A stretch of 64,000 nucleotides of DNA from Lasiosphaeris hirsuta (GCA_030549175.1 JAUKUA010000001.1:1240001-1304000), one strand, 5' to 3'; counted from the stretch's first letter, positions 35,454 to 47,466 are shown. The notes: a model not told the origin generated them from the sequence alone. A program made the numbers and translations.

Positions 35454-37288
35454 TTACATCCTAAACACACCAAACTTAGTCTGCCCCGGCAAGACCTCAT
35501 TCCTTCCACCCATAGCCGCCCTCAACCCCAAGCCTAAATACCTCCTAGTATGCTCAGGCGGAATCACACCATCGTCCCACAGCCTCGCCGACGAGTACAC
35601 GGCATCGCTCTCCCTTTCGATCCGCTCCTTCAGCTCTGGGTCCACCTTTTGGCCCACAGTCTCCATGACCGCTGCCAGCTGTTCTCCGCCCATGACGCCG
35701 ATCTTTGCATTGGGCCACATCCACAGGAACCGCGGGCTATACGCACGCCCGCACATGCCATAGTTACCAGCGCCGTAACTACCGCCCACTACGACGGTGA
35801 ACTTGGGCACGTCGGCGCACGCGACAGCCGTTACCATCTTTGCGCCGTTCTTGGCAATACCCTCGCGCTCGGCATCGGCGCCAACCATGAAACCGCTGAT
35901 ATTTTGCAGGAAAACGAGCGGGGTGCCACGCTGAGAGCACAGCTCGATAAAGTGGGCGCCCTTAAGCGCCGAGCTGCTAAAGAGAATACCGTTGTTGGCT
36001 ACGATGCCCACGCGCTGCCCGTAGATGGAGGCAAAGCCTGTCACCAGTGTCGAGCCGTAGTCACGCTTGAACTCGGCAAAAATCGAGCCGTCAACGATGC
36101 GCGCGATCACTTCGTGGATGGGGAGTGGTTTGCGCAGGTTGGTCGAGGCGATACCTAGAAGTTCCGATGCTGGATAGAGTGGCTCCTCGAATGTGGCCGA
36201 GACACCTTTGGGAGTCGATGGCCAGTTCAGGTTGCTGATGCACCGCCGCGCGAGGACGATGGCATGCGCATCGTCCACCGCCAGATAATCTGTGACGCCC
36301 GAGACGGACGAATGCATCTTGCCACCGCCGAGATCCTCGGGGCTAACAACTTCGCCTGTAGCCGCCTTTACTAATGGTGGTCCGGCTAGGAAGATGTGGC
36401 CCTGCTCTTGCACGATGATGTTCTCATCACTCATCGCTGGTACGTAGGCACCACCAGCCGTACAGGGGCCCATGACAACGGCAACCTGCGGAATCCCCGC
36501 CGACGACATGCGTGCCTGGTTGAAGAAGATGCGGCCAAAGTGTTCCCGGTCGGGGAAGACGTCGGACTGGTGCGGGAGGTTTGCGCCGCCCGAGTCTACG
36601 AGGTATATGCATCTACCCAAGACATCGCGATTAGAATCAGTCAAACAAAGACAAGCGAAACAGACAAGTAATCATACGGAAGGTTATTCTCCTTTGCCAC
36701 TTCCTGCGCCCTCAGATGCTTCTTCACAGTAATCGGATAGTACGTCCCCCCCTTAACCGTACTATCGTTCGCCACAATAACACACGTCACACCCTCCACA
36801 ACGCCAACACCGGCAATGATGCCGCCGGCGGGGACCTCGGCCTCGGGGTACAGTTCGTGGCCGGCCAGCGGCGAAAGCTCGAGAAAAGAGGTGCCAGGGT
36901 CAATGAGGGCGGTCACGCGGTCACGCGGCAGCATCTTCTTGCGGGTAAGGTGCTTCTCCCTGGCCTTGGGTGGGCCGCCCTGATGGGCGCGGCGGGTCAG
37001 GGTTTCAAGGCGGGTCATGGCCTCACCCATCAGCCGCTTGTTCTCGCGGAACTCATCCGAGGTAGTGTCCACGTTGCTCTTGATCACGGATATTGCAGCG
37101 GCATGATGCGGAGATGTGAAGGTGGCAGCGGACCGTCGAAGGGTTGTGCTTGCAGGATGGTAGGGGGAAGACGAGAGGGAGGATGAGAGGTTGTGGCGGG
37201 GCCGTGGCCTCGTCGAGTATCGTGACAGTTGGCGACTCAATTGCCGTGATAGAACGACCACCTCCCTCGGAGATGATGAGAGTGTCAT
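35454..37288 (-). CDS. mccB: 3-methylcrotonoyl-CoA carboxylase beta subunit
   Basis: This is the carboxyltransferase subunit of mitochondrial methylcrotonoyl-CoA carboxylase. It transfers CO2 from carboxybiotin on the alpha subunit to 3-methylcrotonyl-CoA in leucine breakdown. Two exons are read: 37288-36678 and 36612-35454, with a 65-nt intron (GTATGA donor, GGTAG acceptor), giving 589 residues. Residues 1-55 are Ser/Arg-rich, a matrix presequence. The N-terminal carboxyltransferase half includes [19 protein letters not shown] and, across the intron, [15 protein letters not shown]. The C-terminal half has the Gly-rich [19 protein letters not shown] segment and the MGGEQ loop. Length and motifs match MCC-beta rather than propionyl-CoA carboxylase. 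It is divergent from isovaleryl-CoA dehydrogenase across 375 bp. The alpha subunit gene is not in the window. Confidence 0.95.
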
Positions 37289-37663
37289 TTTTAAAGACCA
37301 AATGCACAACCAGCCGCTACAATGGTAGCAACACGCAAAGGAAAGAGGATGAGGAACAAAACGACGACATTTGTCCTCCCGTCGCGAGGAACGGGAAGGT
37401 GCAGATCCCTGATCAGGAGGGTTACTGCGGCCCGCGGTAAGCCGCGGTAAGCCGAGCTGAGGACCAAGGGAACGACGTAATAAAGCTCGGCAACACCAGG
37501 CACAAGCCATTCTGGTATTCCCTTCTGAGTCGACTGGAACTGGAACACATTGCCGATTGTTGTTCCGTAGGAAAAAGGGAGAAATCGACTCAATTGGATT
37601 CAATTCCCCTCTCGCTTTTCCTTCCTCTTCCCCGCACTCACCATCTGTTATCCCAAACTCAAA
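37289..37663. promoter_or_regulatory. Shared divergent mccB/ivd promoter
   Basis: 375 bp between the two start codons must drive two consecutive leucine-catabolic enzymes. It contains a perfect tandem 10-bp element CCGCGGTAAG at 37432-37441 and 37442-37451, followed by a partial third CCGAG. CCG/CGG half-sites of this kind are typical of Zn2Cys6 activators. The factor is unknown. A pyrimidine-rich stretch (about 37606-37635) precedes the IVD start. Confidence 0.7.
37432..37456. repeat. Tandem CCGCGGTAAG element
   Basis: Two exact head-to-tail copies of a 10-bp sequence containing the palindrome CCGCGG, plus a truncated third copy. It lies centrally in the mccB/ivd intergenic region. A 10-bp spacing puts the copies on the same face of the helix. 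Confidence 0.75.
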
Positions 37664-39094
37664 ATGTCAAGCTCAAGGATACCCTGCGCACTTCTGCGCT
37701 CATCGCGAACATCAACACCATCGCTTTCAGCGGCACGCCTCGCCTCCCCAGTTCCCCGCCAATTATCCACCCTCAGGCTCGGCCCCGCCTCTGCACCATC
37801 ATTAGCAGCACACTCATCAAATACAGGACAAACACCACGATCCGCCCATGTCATCGCTCCCAAACACCAACAGCAACAGATCCGCCATACCTCCACCACC
37901 ACACCCCCCTCCAAACACCCGGCCGGTTTCGTCCCACCTACCGCCTCCGACCTAGCCGAGCTCCGCGAGCGCGTCCAGGAGTTTACGCGGCGCGAGCTGA
38001 CTGAGACTCTCGCGGCGTCGGTCGACAAGACCAATGCCTTCCCGCCAGACATGTGGGCCAAGTTGGGTGACGCAGGGTTGCTCGGCATCACGGCCGATGA
38101 GGACGTTGGCGGGCTGGCGATGGGGTACCAGGCGCACTGCGTCGTCATGGAGGAGCTGTCGCGGGCGAGCGGGGCGATTGCGCTGAGCTATGCGGCGCAC
38201 TCACAGCTGTGCGTCAACCAGCTGCAGCTTAACGGCAATGCTGAGCAGAAGCAGAAATATCTGCCAGGTTTGATTGCCGGAGCCAAGGTCGGCGCGCTGG
38301 CCATGTCTGAGTCGGGCGCCGGCAGCGATGTTGTTAGCATGCGCACACGCGCCACCGCTGTTGACGGCGGCTACCTCCTCACCGGCTCCAAGATGTGGAT
38401 CACTAACGGACCCGACGCCGACGTCATTGTCGTCTACGCCAAGACGGTGCCTGACGCCGGGTCCAAGGGCATCACGGCCTTCCTGGTCGAGCGCGGTTTC
38501 GCAGGTTTCTCGTGTGCCCGCAAGCTCGAAAAGATGGGCATGCGGGGCAGCAACACAGGCGAGCTCGTCTTCGACAACGTATTTGTGCCGTCCGAAAACG
38601 TGCTCGGACGCGTCGGCGGCGGCGTCCGAGTGCTCATGGAGGGCCTCGACCTCGAGCGGCTAGTGCTCAGCGCGGGGCCCCTAGGCCTCATGCAGGCGGC
38701 GCTCGATGTTGCCCTGCCATACGCGCACTCGCGCACCCAATTCGGCACCCCGATAGCCCACTTCCAGCTCGTACAGGGCAAGATGGCCGACATGTACACC
38801 AAGCTCCAGGCCTCGCGCGCCTACACATACGCAACGGCCAGGGCCGTCGACGAGCAGGGTCTCGTCCGCACCCAAGACTGCGCCGGAGCCATCCTCTACG
38901 CCGCCGAGCGCGCCACCGAGTGCGCTCTCGACTGCATCCAGGTGCTGGGCGGCATGGGCTACGTCGAGGAGATGCCGGCCTCGAGGCTGCTGCGAGACGC
39001 AAAGTTGTATGAGATTGGTGCCGGCACGTCCGAGGTCAGGCGCATGGTCATAGGCCGCGCCTTCAACAAGGAGTACGCCCACTTATCAAGCTGA
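37664..39094 (+). CDS. ivdA: Isovaleryl-CoA dehydrogenase
   Basis: A mitochondrial FAD flavoprotein that oxidises isovaleryl-CoA to 3-methylcrotonyl-CoA, passing electrons to ETF. Its product is the substrate of the carboxylase encoded next door. The frame is intron-free, 476 residues, from the ATG at 37664. A long Ser/Arg/Pro-rich presequence covers about residues 1-80. The acyl-CoA dehydrogenase fold then starts near 90. Signature 1, [11 protein letters not shown], is at 213-223. Signature 2, around [11 protein letters not shown], is near 425-435, followed by [18 protein letters not shown]. The N-terminal stretch around 170-190 ([16 protein letters not shown]) is the pattern of IVD rather than short- or medium-chain enzymes. 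The divergent partner mccB shares its promoter region. Confidence 0.95.
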   Translation: MSSSRIPCALLRSSRTSTPSLSAARLASPVPRQLSTLRLGPASAPSLAAHSSNTGQTPRSAHVIAPKHQQQQIRHTSTTTPPSKHPAGFVPPTASDLAELRERVQEFTRRELTETLAASVDKTNAFPPDMWAKLGDAGLLGITADEDVGGLAMGYQAHCVVMEELSRASGAIALSYAAHSQLCVNQLQLNGNAEQKQKYLPGLIAGAKVGALAMSESGAGSDVVSMRTRATAVDGGYLLTGSKMWITNGPDADVIVVYAKTVPDAGSKGITAFLVERGFAGFSCARKLEKMGMRGSNTGELVFDNVFVPSENVLGRVGGGVRVLMEGLDLERLVLSAGPLGLMQAALDVALPYAHSRTQFGTPIAHFQLVQGKMADMYTKLQASRAYTYATARAVDEQGLVRTQDCAGAILYAAERATECALDCIQVLGGMGYVEEMPASRLLRDAKLYEIGAGTSEVRRMVIGRAFNKEYAHLSS

Positions 39095-42000
39095 AGGGAC
39101 CGAGGTGAATGCACTGTGTACGGGAACAAGGTAGGTAGATAATACACCGGCTGGTGCAACACTCGTGCAAGCTGCTTTTGCGGGGTTGGCTCCGGGTCTT
39201 TTTGCACTCGTTGGAAGAGTGCGTGTGTAGGTACGGGACGAGTATACTAGACATGCAACATGCAACATGCAAGCTGCGGCTGGCGTTCGCGCCGCGAGCA
39301 CCATTCCCATCTGCAGCCCTTTGGGTAAAATCGGAGTTCAGGTGGGCTTGCTGCACCGAAGAAGTTGGTTCCCGCTCGGCAAGGCGTTTTGCTGCATGGA
39401 TATCTGCCTCCTCACGCTCCCTCCTCGTCTGCTTTTGCTCCTCTGCACCTAGTGCCGAGGCCTCCATTACCAACTTGCACTGTCCTGCCCCGCTGCTGCT
39501 GTGCTGTGCCATCTAGTGCTATGCTGTGCCATCTGCTGCCAGTGAGCCGCCGGTGCTGGTGACGGGGCAGCTTCAGGTTCAGCTTACTCGATGCTGGCCT
39601 CCATGCTGTCTCTGCCGCCGCCTCCACACGCTAGTTAGTATAAGGTGTGCGTACATACCTGCTAGGTACACCTATGCCGCCCACAGCACCACTCCTCTCT
39701 TGCCCCCCCCCGGACCCCTGTGCGCGCTCCTGCGCCTGTCCTTTTGCATCTGACCCCCACCTATCACTACGATCCCTGGGGCGTGGAAGAATATGGGGCG
39801 TGAGGGCATAAGGGCAATCGGCTGATATAGAGAGCTTCAACAAAAACCTTCTCGTCCCGATATTTTCCTATTCGCGGATAAGAGACGTCGGGGCGTGGAG
39901 AGAGGCAAGAAAAACAAGGAACGGGAAAGCAGCAAGAAGGACCCAGAGCGCGGGCGAACCGGACTGACACGGAGCACATAAGTAAGGTATAGTACCAGTG
40001 CCGTAGCGTAGTAGCCACCATGGGGCAAGTCGCACGCAACTGTACCGTCGACTACCATGACCACGCCCAATGATTCGCCCGCCGGCCCCGCGGACCCGAG
40101 AGGCTAGAGAAAGGCAGAGAGACAGACAGGCCAGAGCAGCGAGTGGGAGCCCTATCGGGTGCGCTTCCTCTCTGCCATCTCTTTCCCCCCTCGCTTTCCG
40201 CCATCTCCCATCTCCCATCCGCCTTCCCCATCTCCTTTCCCCCATTTTCCCCTCTCCCCATCCCTATTTGGAGTATCGGATCCCCTCGTTGGGATGATTC
40301 CGAGACCGGTCAATGATAACAAGCCAAGTGCCACAGCATCTCGTTCGGCATCATATTGCAACATCGGTGAACATGACAAATCGGGAACAGCGCGCAGGCT
40401 GACCGCAGCATCACGAGCCGTGGGCCGGGATTCTGGGATGAGACCGACAGCTCCTGATGGCTCCTCTGCGTGTGCGCGAATCTTCCATCCATTGTTGATG
40501 CCTCTTTGGGTCATCCGGCCTTACCAGCCAGTAGGATTAGGACCCAGCCAGGCCTAGCATGAGTCCCTTAGCTGACTAGCCTCGCCTTTCCCCGCTGAGA
40601 TGTAGAGATCAACGTGACCGAGAAAAAAAAACTGCGAGGACAAGATGGTGGTGTGTTGACGGCAGATGGAGATCTTGTACAAGGCTGTGTCTGCTTGCCA
40701 GCCTTTCTGCATCAGGAACGGTTCGGCACGTCGAGGCGGAACATCCCTTTCCCCCGGGATCGCGTTCGCGAATAGCCATGGGATAAGAGAAATTTGCTTT
40801 TCACACATGAGCAACTTGTGCGCGGACTGCGGTCCGAAGTTTTTTATTTATTCTTGAATTGCATGACTTCCGAGTGTCTGATTGGCGCGCCCAGCGCGCT
40901 CGAGCCTTCATGATGCAGCTTTAGGTCTGTAGGTTGTAATACAAGCTGGGTGTTGTACTACCGCCAACGTTCTGGTGTGCTGGTCTGCCGGACCACATGG
41001 GCGGGTGAGAAAGTGGAGCATAAGAGGGGGGAAATGGGGAACAAGGATGGAAGGAAGCAAGGAAGCCAGAAAACATGGAAGAAAAGAATATAATAATATC
41101 TATGTACATACCTTATGCAAAGCTCGAGTGGCGTATGAGAAACCGCAGCGCAGTGATCGTAAAATAGACTTACGGACACAACCCGAGGTAATCTTTCTTA
41201 ATATACATCATCATCAGATCATCGTGAACCTGCTCTGGGTCGTCAGAACCGAACAAGTAATAATTCACATTCGACGGCCGAGGATGTTTTGCGTACGATA
41301 GTGATCTAACGGCATATCGAAGAGCCGTGGCCTATGATCTGGTAGCGCCACATCTAAGTTCGTTCTCATCGAAGCGGCCCCAAGCGCGGCCAGGATGCGG
41401 ATCCGCCCTTGTACTACCTTTGGTGTAACGATGCCCTCTCCCTCGAACCATTCTGTCGCGGATGTTGCCAGCCCTTTGTAGGTAACCTTAATGTTCTGCC
41501 AACCAATCCAATATGTCTGCTCAACAACCCCATTCACCAGTCTCGACATCATGAAAATCAGTAATCGGAGGTAGAAGGACACAAAGGATCAAGCCCCTCC
41601 GGCCCAACAGACAGTTGATGGCTTTTCTCTGACCAATATATCTGATGCCTAAAGAACAAGCATGAGTGGTTGCTGTGAGCCTCTGCGGTATCGCCACCTG
41701 ATTGCTCAATGGCTCCCTTAATTGGTCACACCGATTCTTCCAAAAGCACTGTTTCCAACATCACTGTGTAGTACAGCCTTGTCTAGTCGGGTACGGCTGC
41801 CGCCACAGAGGCGGTGGGCATCGACCGGTGATGTGGAGTAGCTAGTCCCTTGAGCCCTCATCCAAGGTGGACGAACGCGCACATAAATATACGTGCCATT
41901 GGAACAATATTGAAGGAAGGGAGGGGGGTTGTGCGCAGCCAAAAATCTACATGGCTGCTTGCCCTATCCTTTTTGTGGGAGGGATGACGTCCAGAACAGC

Positions 42001-43552
42001 ACATGTGATGCCACGTTTGAGGGTACAATAGGACAAGCCTCCGGAGCGAGGAACAGAACCCTGACGACCGGTGTAGAGAGAAGCCACCGTGCCGGCCCAA
42101 GGCATGCCGATCGCATCAACTATGTGCGTCCTCAGATGTGCAATGCCATGTGTAAGCCACTGCCGTGGAGGGCACCCAAAACGGACACCACGCCGGCCAC
42201 GCCAAGTGTGATGGCACCAAACAGCCCCCATCCGGTGAAGAAAGAATACCAGTAGGGAAAGTACTGTGTGATAGAGAGGATAGCATAGCGGGCACCTCAT
42301 AGGTGTAACAAAGCGTGCTAGTGCCCTACCATGACAACGCTACGCCATGTGACAACGGGGAAGGGTATATATGGAAGTTGATATATGAAATGTCCAGCGA
42401 GGCTCCTGCGGGGCATGGCATGGCTATGAGCGTTCAGTGGCCCGATAGATGAACGACAGAGACTCGTGTCGTGATGTGTTTGCCAACCCCGAGGCCGGCA
42501 CAGCCGCCGAGTGGTTGGGCGAGAGTACTGAACGGCTTCAGACACGGGCCCATCCAGCAGTGACTTGAACGGTAGTTTAAGTTGAGTTAGTATCTTGCTG
42601 GTCCCTGCGGGTGCTGACGCTAGGGTGTTGGATCCAACTGAACCAAGTTCAGCTCCCCGAAAGCCCATGAACCGTTAGTGCTCATCCGCAGAAGTAATCG
42701 GCCTGACCTCTTCTGGGGTGGTCAACGGGAACAGCCTAATACCCCGCAGGGTAGGGTGCGCCGTGCTGGGAGGTGGCCGTGACATTGTCGTTCCCGGTGG
42801 TGTGTGCCCAAGACCCTACAAACACCATACCGGTATTTTACATCGATCCAGTAGTCCTCCACCACGTTGCAGACCGGGAGAATGAAAAGGAGATTACCAG
42901 GGCTGCAGCCCAGCACAGGCTTGCGTGCTGGGATAGGGACCCCGATATTCCAGGTTCGGGTCTTGGGCCTTGGTGGGGGGCAGCATCCCGGATCTTCACA
43001 GATGACTTGCATGCTGTCGAGTCTGGCGCTGTAATACCCATTGATCCTCATTCCTTTGTGGCCCAGGCTCGCGCCCTCACCGGTCGCTCATGTATCTCAC
43101 CGGTGTTTTGATAGCATGGAGGTATTGGTGCCGACGTACTGGGTACTTGATGTCATGTATTCAGTGACCGCAACACAATCCCTTGTTGCCTTCCGCACTC
43201 GTTCACATGTGCGTCTACCCGAGGCAGAAGGGTGGAAGAGATGATAAAGAGTAACCAACCCCGTTGAGAGGAGTGCCGCACCTACTTTTACACTCAAAAA
43301 GCCCAGGACTCGATGAGTTGACATTGCTGATTGGCCTCAAATTTGCAAACATCTAGTTGGATGTGGGTACAAAGGCACTCCGTCAGTCGATCGTTTTGCT
43401 TCCCCCTTGATCACTGCGCAACCACTTGATATTTTTCTACTTTTTCTTCCTTTCTTTTGCGGCAGCGCAGCGAGCCTCGCCACCATTGGGGGACGAATCC
43501 CGGGGTCTGTACCGCTCAGGAAGAGACCGATTCGATCGAAGAGGCCGGTGCA
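39095..43552. other. 4.5-kb gene-poor interval
   Basis: After the IVD 3' UTR no gene can be supported. Several frames of 100-150 codons are open at once on both strands between 41265 and 43324, so openness does not discriminate. A minus-strand frame at 43097-43324 starts with a hydrophobic, signal-like segment, and one minus-strand frame near 42150-42290 is strongly hydrophobic, but I could not join them into a consistent gene. A small unannotated gene here remains possible. Confidence 0.4.
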
Positions 43553-44146
43553 ATGGCGATTGATCTGGAAGGAGTCGACACAAGCATGGAGTTTTGCCGA
43601 GCCGACGCTCTCGTCATGTCGTGCGGCACGGTGACGCTTGATCTCGCTCGAGGGATGGTTCTTTTGATCTGGAACAAAACGCTCCAAATCCACCAGCTCC
43701 CCAAGGGTAGGAGAAATATCGACGAGCCAATGTTAACGGCGGCTATACGCGAGACTTTCGAGGAGACAGGGGTCCGCGTCACGCCGCTCCGACTTAATAT
43801 TGCCACCCGAGCAACGCCGCCGATGGATGCAGATGTATCAGATGGCGTCCCCCGAAAGAACCCACAAGTGACTGAAGGGCGACCCAGCACCGAATTTCTC
43901 GGGGCCTGTTTATATCCAGATCCGCAGTCAGACACCAAGGCGCTCAAGGCCGTCTTCTACTTTGCGGCGACGGCCGACTCAACGACTGTCCCTGTGTCCG
44001 GGACACAAGAGGCGCATGAAAAGCTTGACACGACTTGGTGTCCCATCGCCGAGGCTACCACAAAGTTGCGCTTCCAGGGAGAGATTGCTGCGGTGCTGAA
44101 GGCTGTTGAGGATGTGAAGAAGACGGGTTACACCATTGGCGGATGA
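43553..44146 (+). CDS. Nudix hydrolase
   Basis: Nudix enzymes cleave nucleoside diphosphates linked to another moiety, using a divalent metal. From the ATG at 43553 the product is 197 residues; an in-frame upstream start at 43457 would add 32 residues of less protein-like sequence. The Nudix box G-x5-E-x7-R-E-x2-E-E-x-G-V is complete at residues 52-74, with Glu70 and Glu71 as metal ligands. It is preceded by the strand MVLLIWNKTLQIHQLPKGR. The PKGR entry into the box is typical of diadenosine or diphosphoinositol polyphosphate hydrolases, but the substrate cannot be assigned. A Pro/Asp insert follows near residue 85-110. The C terminus is an amphipathic helix. No intron is needed. Cytosolic or nuclear, as no targeting signal is seen from this start. 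Confidence 0.87.
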   Translation: MAIDLEGVDTSMEFCRADALVMSCGTVTLDLARGMVLLIWNKTLQIHQLPKGRRNIDEPMLTAAIRETFEETGVRVTPLRLNIATRATPPMDADVSDGVPRKNPQVTEGRPSTEFLGACLYPDPQSDTKALKAVFYFAATADSTTVPVSGTQEAHEKLDTTWCPIAEATTKLRFQGEIAAVLKAVEDVKKTGYTIGG

Positions 44147-44957
44147 CGTGTCAGTCGTTGGGTTATCCACAGTTGTCGTGCGGCTGGGGCATGTGCGCGG
44201 TCCGGATGTCTTGGTTTGGCTTTGGGGTCCTCGGGTCTTGGTTGGGCAATGAGAATTTGGGGGTCCAGGAGTTGCTGTGTGGCTTGAATCATGTAAGGAG
44301 CATGAGCTTTGGTACAGAGACACATACCTGCAAGGGTCACTGAGCAAAGTGCATTGATTCCGTAGCTATCACTACCAATGGAAAGCGAAGGTTGTTCTTT
44401 GGGAATTCTTGACCGTTGCGGCTAAACGAACAACTCCGCTGGAATGAGTTGGCATCGTCAATCTGGTCAACGGGGGCGCAGTCTGAAGGCCATTGTCGTC
44501 GTCTATGAGTTTGCTGTGATCCGCAAGTCCGTAATCCGCTGCGGCATAGGTGCCGATCGGAAAGCGCTTCGCTTCGCTTGCCGTGACAGGGCGGCCGCGT
44601 TCAGCTCATTCCCGGCCTCAGCATTTTTTGTCGCTTCCGGAGACTTGCAGGTTGTCGCAAGTTCTGGGGCCGCAGCAAGTGTCAACACAGGGATTCCAAT
44701 CCGACAGATACTAGGGCGCTGATTATTGGACAGTCCATGAGGCGGGGTAATGGAAGGCAAGGCGCTGGGCCAGAATGCTTGGAAGGCTTGGAGGGGTAAG
44801 GTAGGGTGACATCACAGACTTCAGCTGAGTGAAAGCTACCCCGCGTGCGTGCTCTTGGCGCGGCAGCTTCCCTCGGAATCGATTCGAGCCGACTCTGACG
44901 CCGATACCTAACTAATCGTCTCCTTCGCCCTTGGGGTACAGACAACCTATCGTACGT
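44147..44957. promoter_or_regulatory. Nudix 3' region and promoter of DLH-family gene
   Basis: 811 bp between two plus-strand genes. No coding sequence is supported. It should contain the downstream gene's promoter and leader. Confidence 0.45.
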
Positions 44958-46190
44958 ATGCCGACTTCTTCCTCGTCGTCCTGCAGAGCCTGTGCACAGG
45001 TCTTGAGAAGTTCAAGAAGCGCCCAACGCGCCCCCTTTCCACACCTGGCTACTTACGCCCAACTTCTCTCGATCAGCTCTCAGCCCTCTTCGCCTGCCGT
45101 TTCATTCCGGACTCCTCAATCTAGTATCTCCGGCGTTTTGCCAAGCAAGCCACCGTTGCCACAAGCCGCCAAGATGTCGTCAATGCCAGCGAGCCACGGC
45201 CACAGCGCGGCCTGCTGCAACATCCCTCCTGTTGTGTCAACAGGCTATGATGCCAAGGGCTCGTACGCCGAAGTGGACGAACTCAAGACATGTGAGTCCC
45301 CAATCCCCAAACTGCATGGCTTGTGCTTGCTAACCATGCTGATTCAAGACGCCACCGGGTCCGACGATGCATCCAAGGGAATTGTCGTCATCTATGATAT
45401 TTTCGGGTACTTTGACCAAACAATCCAAGGCGCAGATATTCTTGCCACCAGTGATGCTCACCAGAAGTACAAGGTCGTCATTCCCGACTGGTATGTGCCG
45501 TGCCAGTAGACTTACCTCCTGGAAACATCCGAAGACTGACAGCGCCCCATCGAAGGTTTGAGGGCTCTCCGGTGCCGATTGAGTGGCAAGTCCAAACCCC
45601 CATTTATCCCTCTATGGTGCAGGTTCCTAACAAAGGACAAAGGTACCCACCTAACACTCCTGAGAAGCAAAAGTTCCTCGGCGAGTTCTTCGGCAAGCAC
45701 TCGCCCCCCAGTGTTGCCGCTAAGTTGCCCGGGTTTGTAAAGTCTCTGGAGGCCAAGTACCCATCAGTCAAGTCCTGGGGTGTGCTCGGTGTAAGCAGCC
45801 ACATAGTCCCTGATTCCTTAGAACTGACCGGAGCTGACCAACATCTTTATACAAAAGTTCTGCTGGGGTGGCAAGGTGGTCAGCCTTGTAACATCTGGCG
45901 ACTCGAACCCCTTTTCTGTCGCGGCCGAGGCACACCCGGCCATGGTTGATCCGAAAGACGCCGAGGGTATCAAGGTACCTCTCATCATGCTGGCTTCAGG
46001 CGAAGAGCCCGAGGACAAGGTCAAGGAGTTCGAGGAGGCCCTCATGGTCCCTAAGCACGTTGAGATCTTCAAGGACCAGATCCACGGCTGGATGGCCGCT
46101 CGTTCTGACCTTTCAGATGCCCACGTCAAGGAGGAATATACCCGCGGCTATAAGACTGTGCTTGATTTCTTTGGCAAGAACTGGCCGTGA
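44958..46190 (+). CDS. Dienelactone-hydrolase-family alpha/beta hydrolase
   Basis: Five exons are read: 44958-45291, 45349-45490, 45556-45585, 45643-45790 and 45858-46190, giving 328 residues. Intron 3 (45586-45642) begins GCAAGT, a GC-AG intron; using it restores the family sequence IEWYPPNTPEKQ. The fold matches dienelactone hydrolases: YDIFGYFDQT near residue 138, nucleophile Cys220 in FCWGGK, His294 in HGWMAAR, and an acidic SGEEPED segment as the likely third member of the triad. Fungal members are usually about 250 residues, corresponding to the second ATG at 45174 (MSSMPASHGH). The 72 residues before it are Ser/Arg-rich and could target mitochondria. The first ATG has C at -3, the second has A. 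The substrate is unknown; some relatives act on aromatic ring-cleavage lactones. Confidence 0.9.
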
Positions 46191-47466
46191 GTACGTCTCC
46201 CCATATCTTTTACGATTGATATAACGGTATGACTTGAACGGATTGTAACTGGTTTGTTGGACGAACGGCTTAGACAACAAAAGGGCAAGGGTTTCGCAGG
46301 CGCCAGTGAGATACGATCCCTTTTTTAGACAATTCAACTGGTATAACACGTCTCTGAACGGCTACATGAGGTAATTTGATCGTGTCATGCAACTACTCTA
46401 ACATCTCGAGACTCTTGTCACCCCCATGGAAGACTCGCACCACCTCGTAGATCTTTTCCCATTTACGCCCATGTAGTGCAAGGCCCCTTCGGACGCCCCG
46501 ATGCGATTCCTCCGCAATCCCTACGTGGGGGGGGGGGGGGAGGGGACACCATGGGCTTGGCGCACGAGCTTTCTGCGGCGCGTACGGGTGCAGACTGCCG
46601 AGGGGGCATACTGGTGCCCCGAGGACGGATGTGTCGATGTTGTCGGGCCCACCACCCCGGAAACAAATAAACGATAGCTAAGGCCCAGACTGTCAGCTCG
46701 CTTATTTTATGTCGCTGCCTAAGGTGTGCCCGGCTTTCCATTATCATTCCACGACGAGCAGGGGCATATGCCATATGCGATATTCTCCCCTCCAAATGCA
46801 CTTGGACCTTCCCTATTTTCGTCTTCTCCGCGATTTGGAATTCCTCACAGCTCCAGCTATCGGCAACTAGCGCCCCTCTTGGACTAAGCAAATGAAGCGA
46901 GTTGAAGTGTACTTGTCTGTCATGCGTGGTATTGGCCAGTCCCGCGGCTCTACTTACCGCTTTCTGGCCCCAACTTAGGCCCCCTTGCTCATATACCGTT
47001 CAAAGCAGACTCGACATGTGCTTATAATATACCTATTATTATCATTGTCTCACGGTAGGCTGTCTCAGAAAAAGACGCCCACAAAAGGTAGGCTAAAAAG
47101 ACCACTTATATAGACATGGTCGACACCCGAGTTATTTGTGCGCCTTCTGGATATCTTATCCCATTACGCCAAAGATTGTCGCCCTCCATTTCTCTGTATG
47201 ATAACAACCAAAAACGAACCCCCTGTTTGAAGAGACGATAGCTATCTATAGGTTGACCTCTACAATGTATGTCTCTTACCCATACATTGCAGTGTGCCCG
47301 GTGTTTGTTTGCTCGCTCATTGCCATACCTCCAAGACCGAAACCACCATCCTGCTGCCTTGTTTCAAAGTAGATACAAAAAGGGAAGAAAAAAAAAGGGA
47401 ATTAGTGAGTAGTAGTTATGCCATGTAAGGTGGTAAGGTCACGCACAGGTAGGAATGTTGAGGCAA
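46191..47466. other. Convergent 3' interval with G homopolymer
   Basis: 1.28 kb between two convergent genes. It contains a 14-bp G run at 46527-46540 and no supportable gene. It probably holds both 3' UTRs. Confidence 0.5.

Noticed and set aside
39063..39512. 149-codon minus-strand frame overlapping the IVD end
   Set aside because: Antisense to the IVD 3' end with biased composition; no independent support.
42773..43111. 112-codon plus-strand frame that looks protein-like
   Set aside because: The opposite strand is equally open and equally plausible, so neither can be chosen without transcript data.
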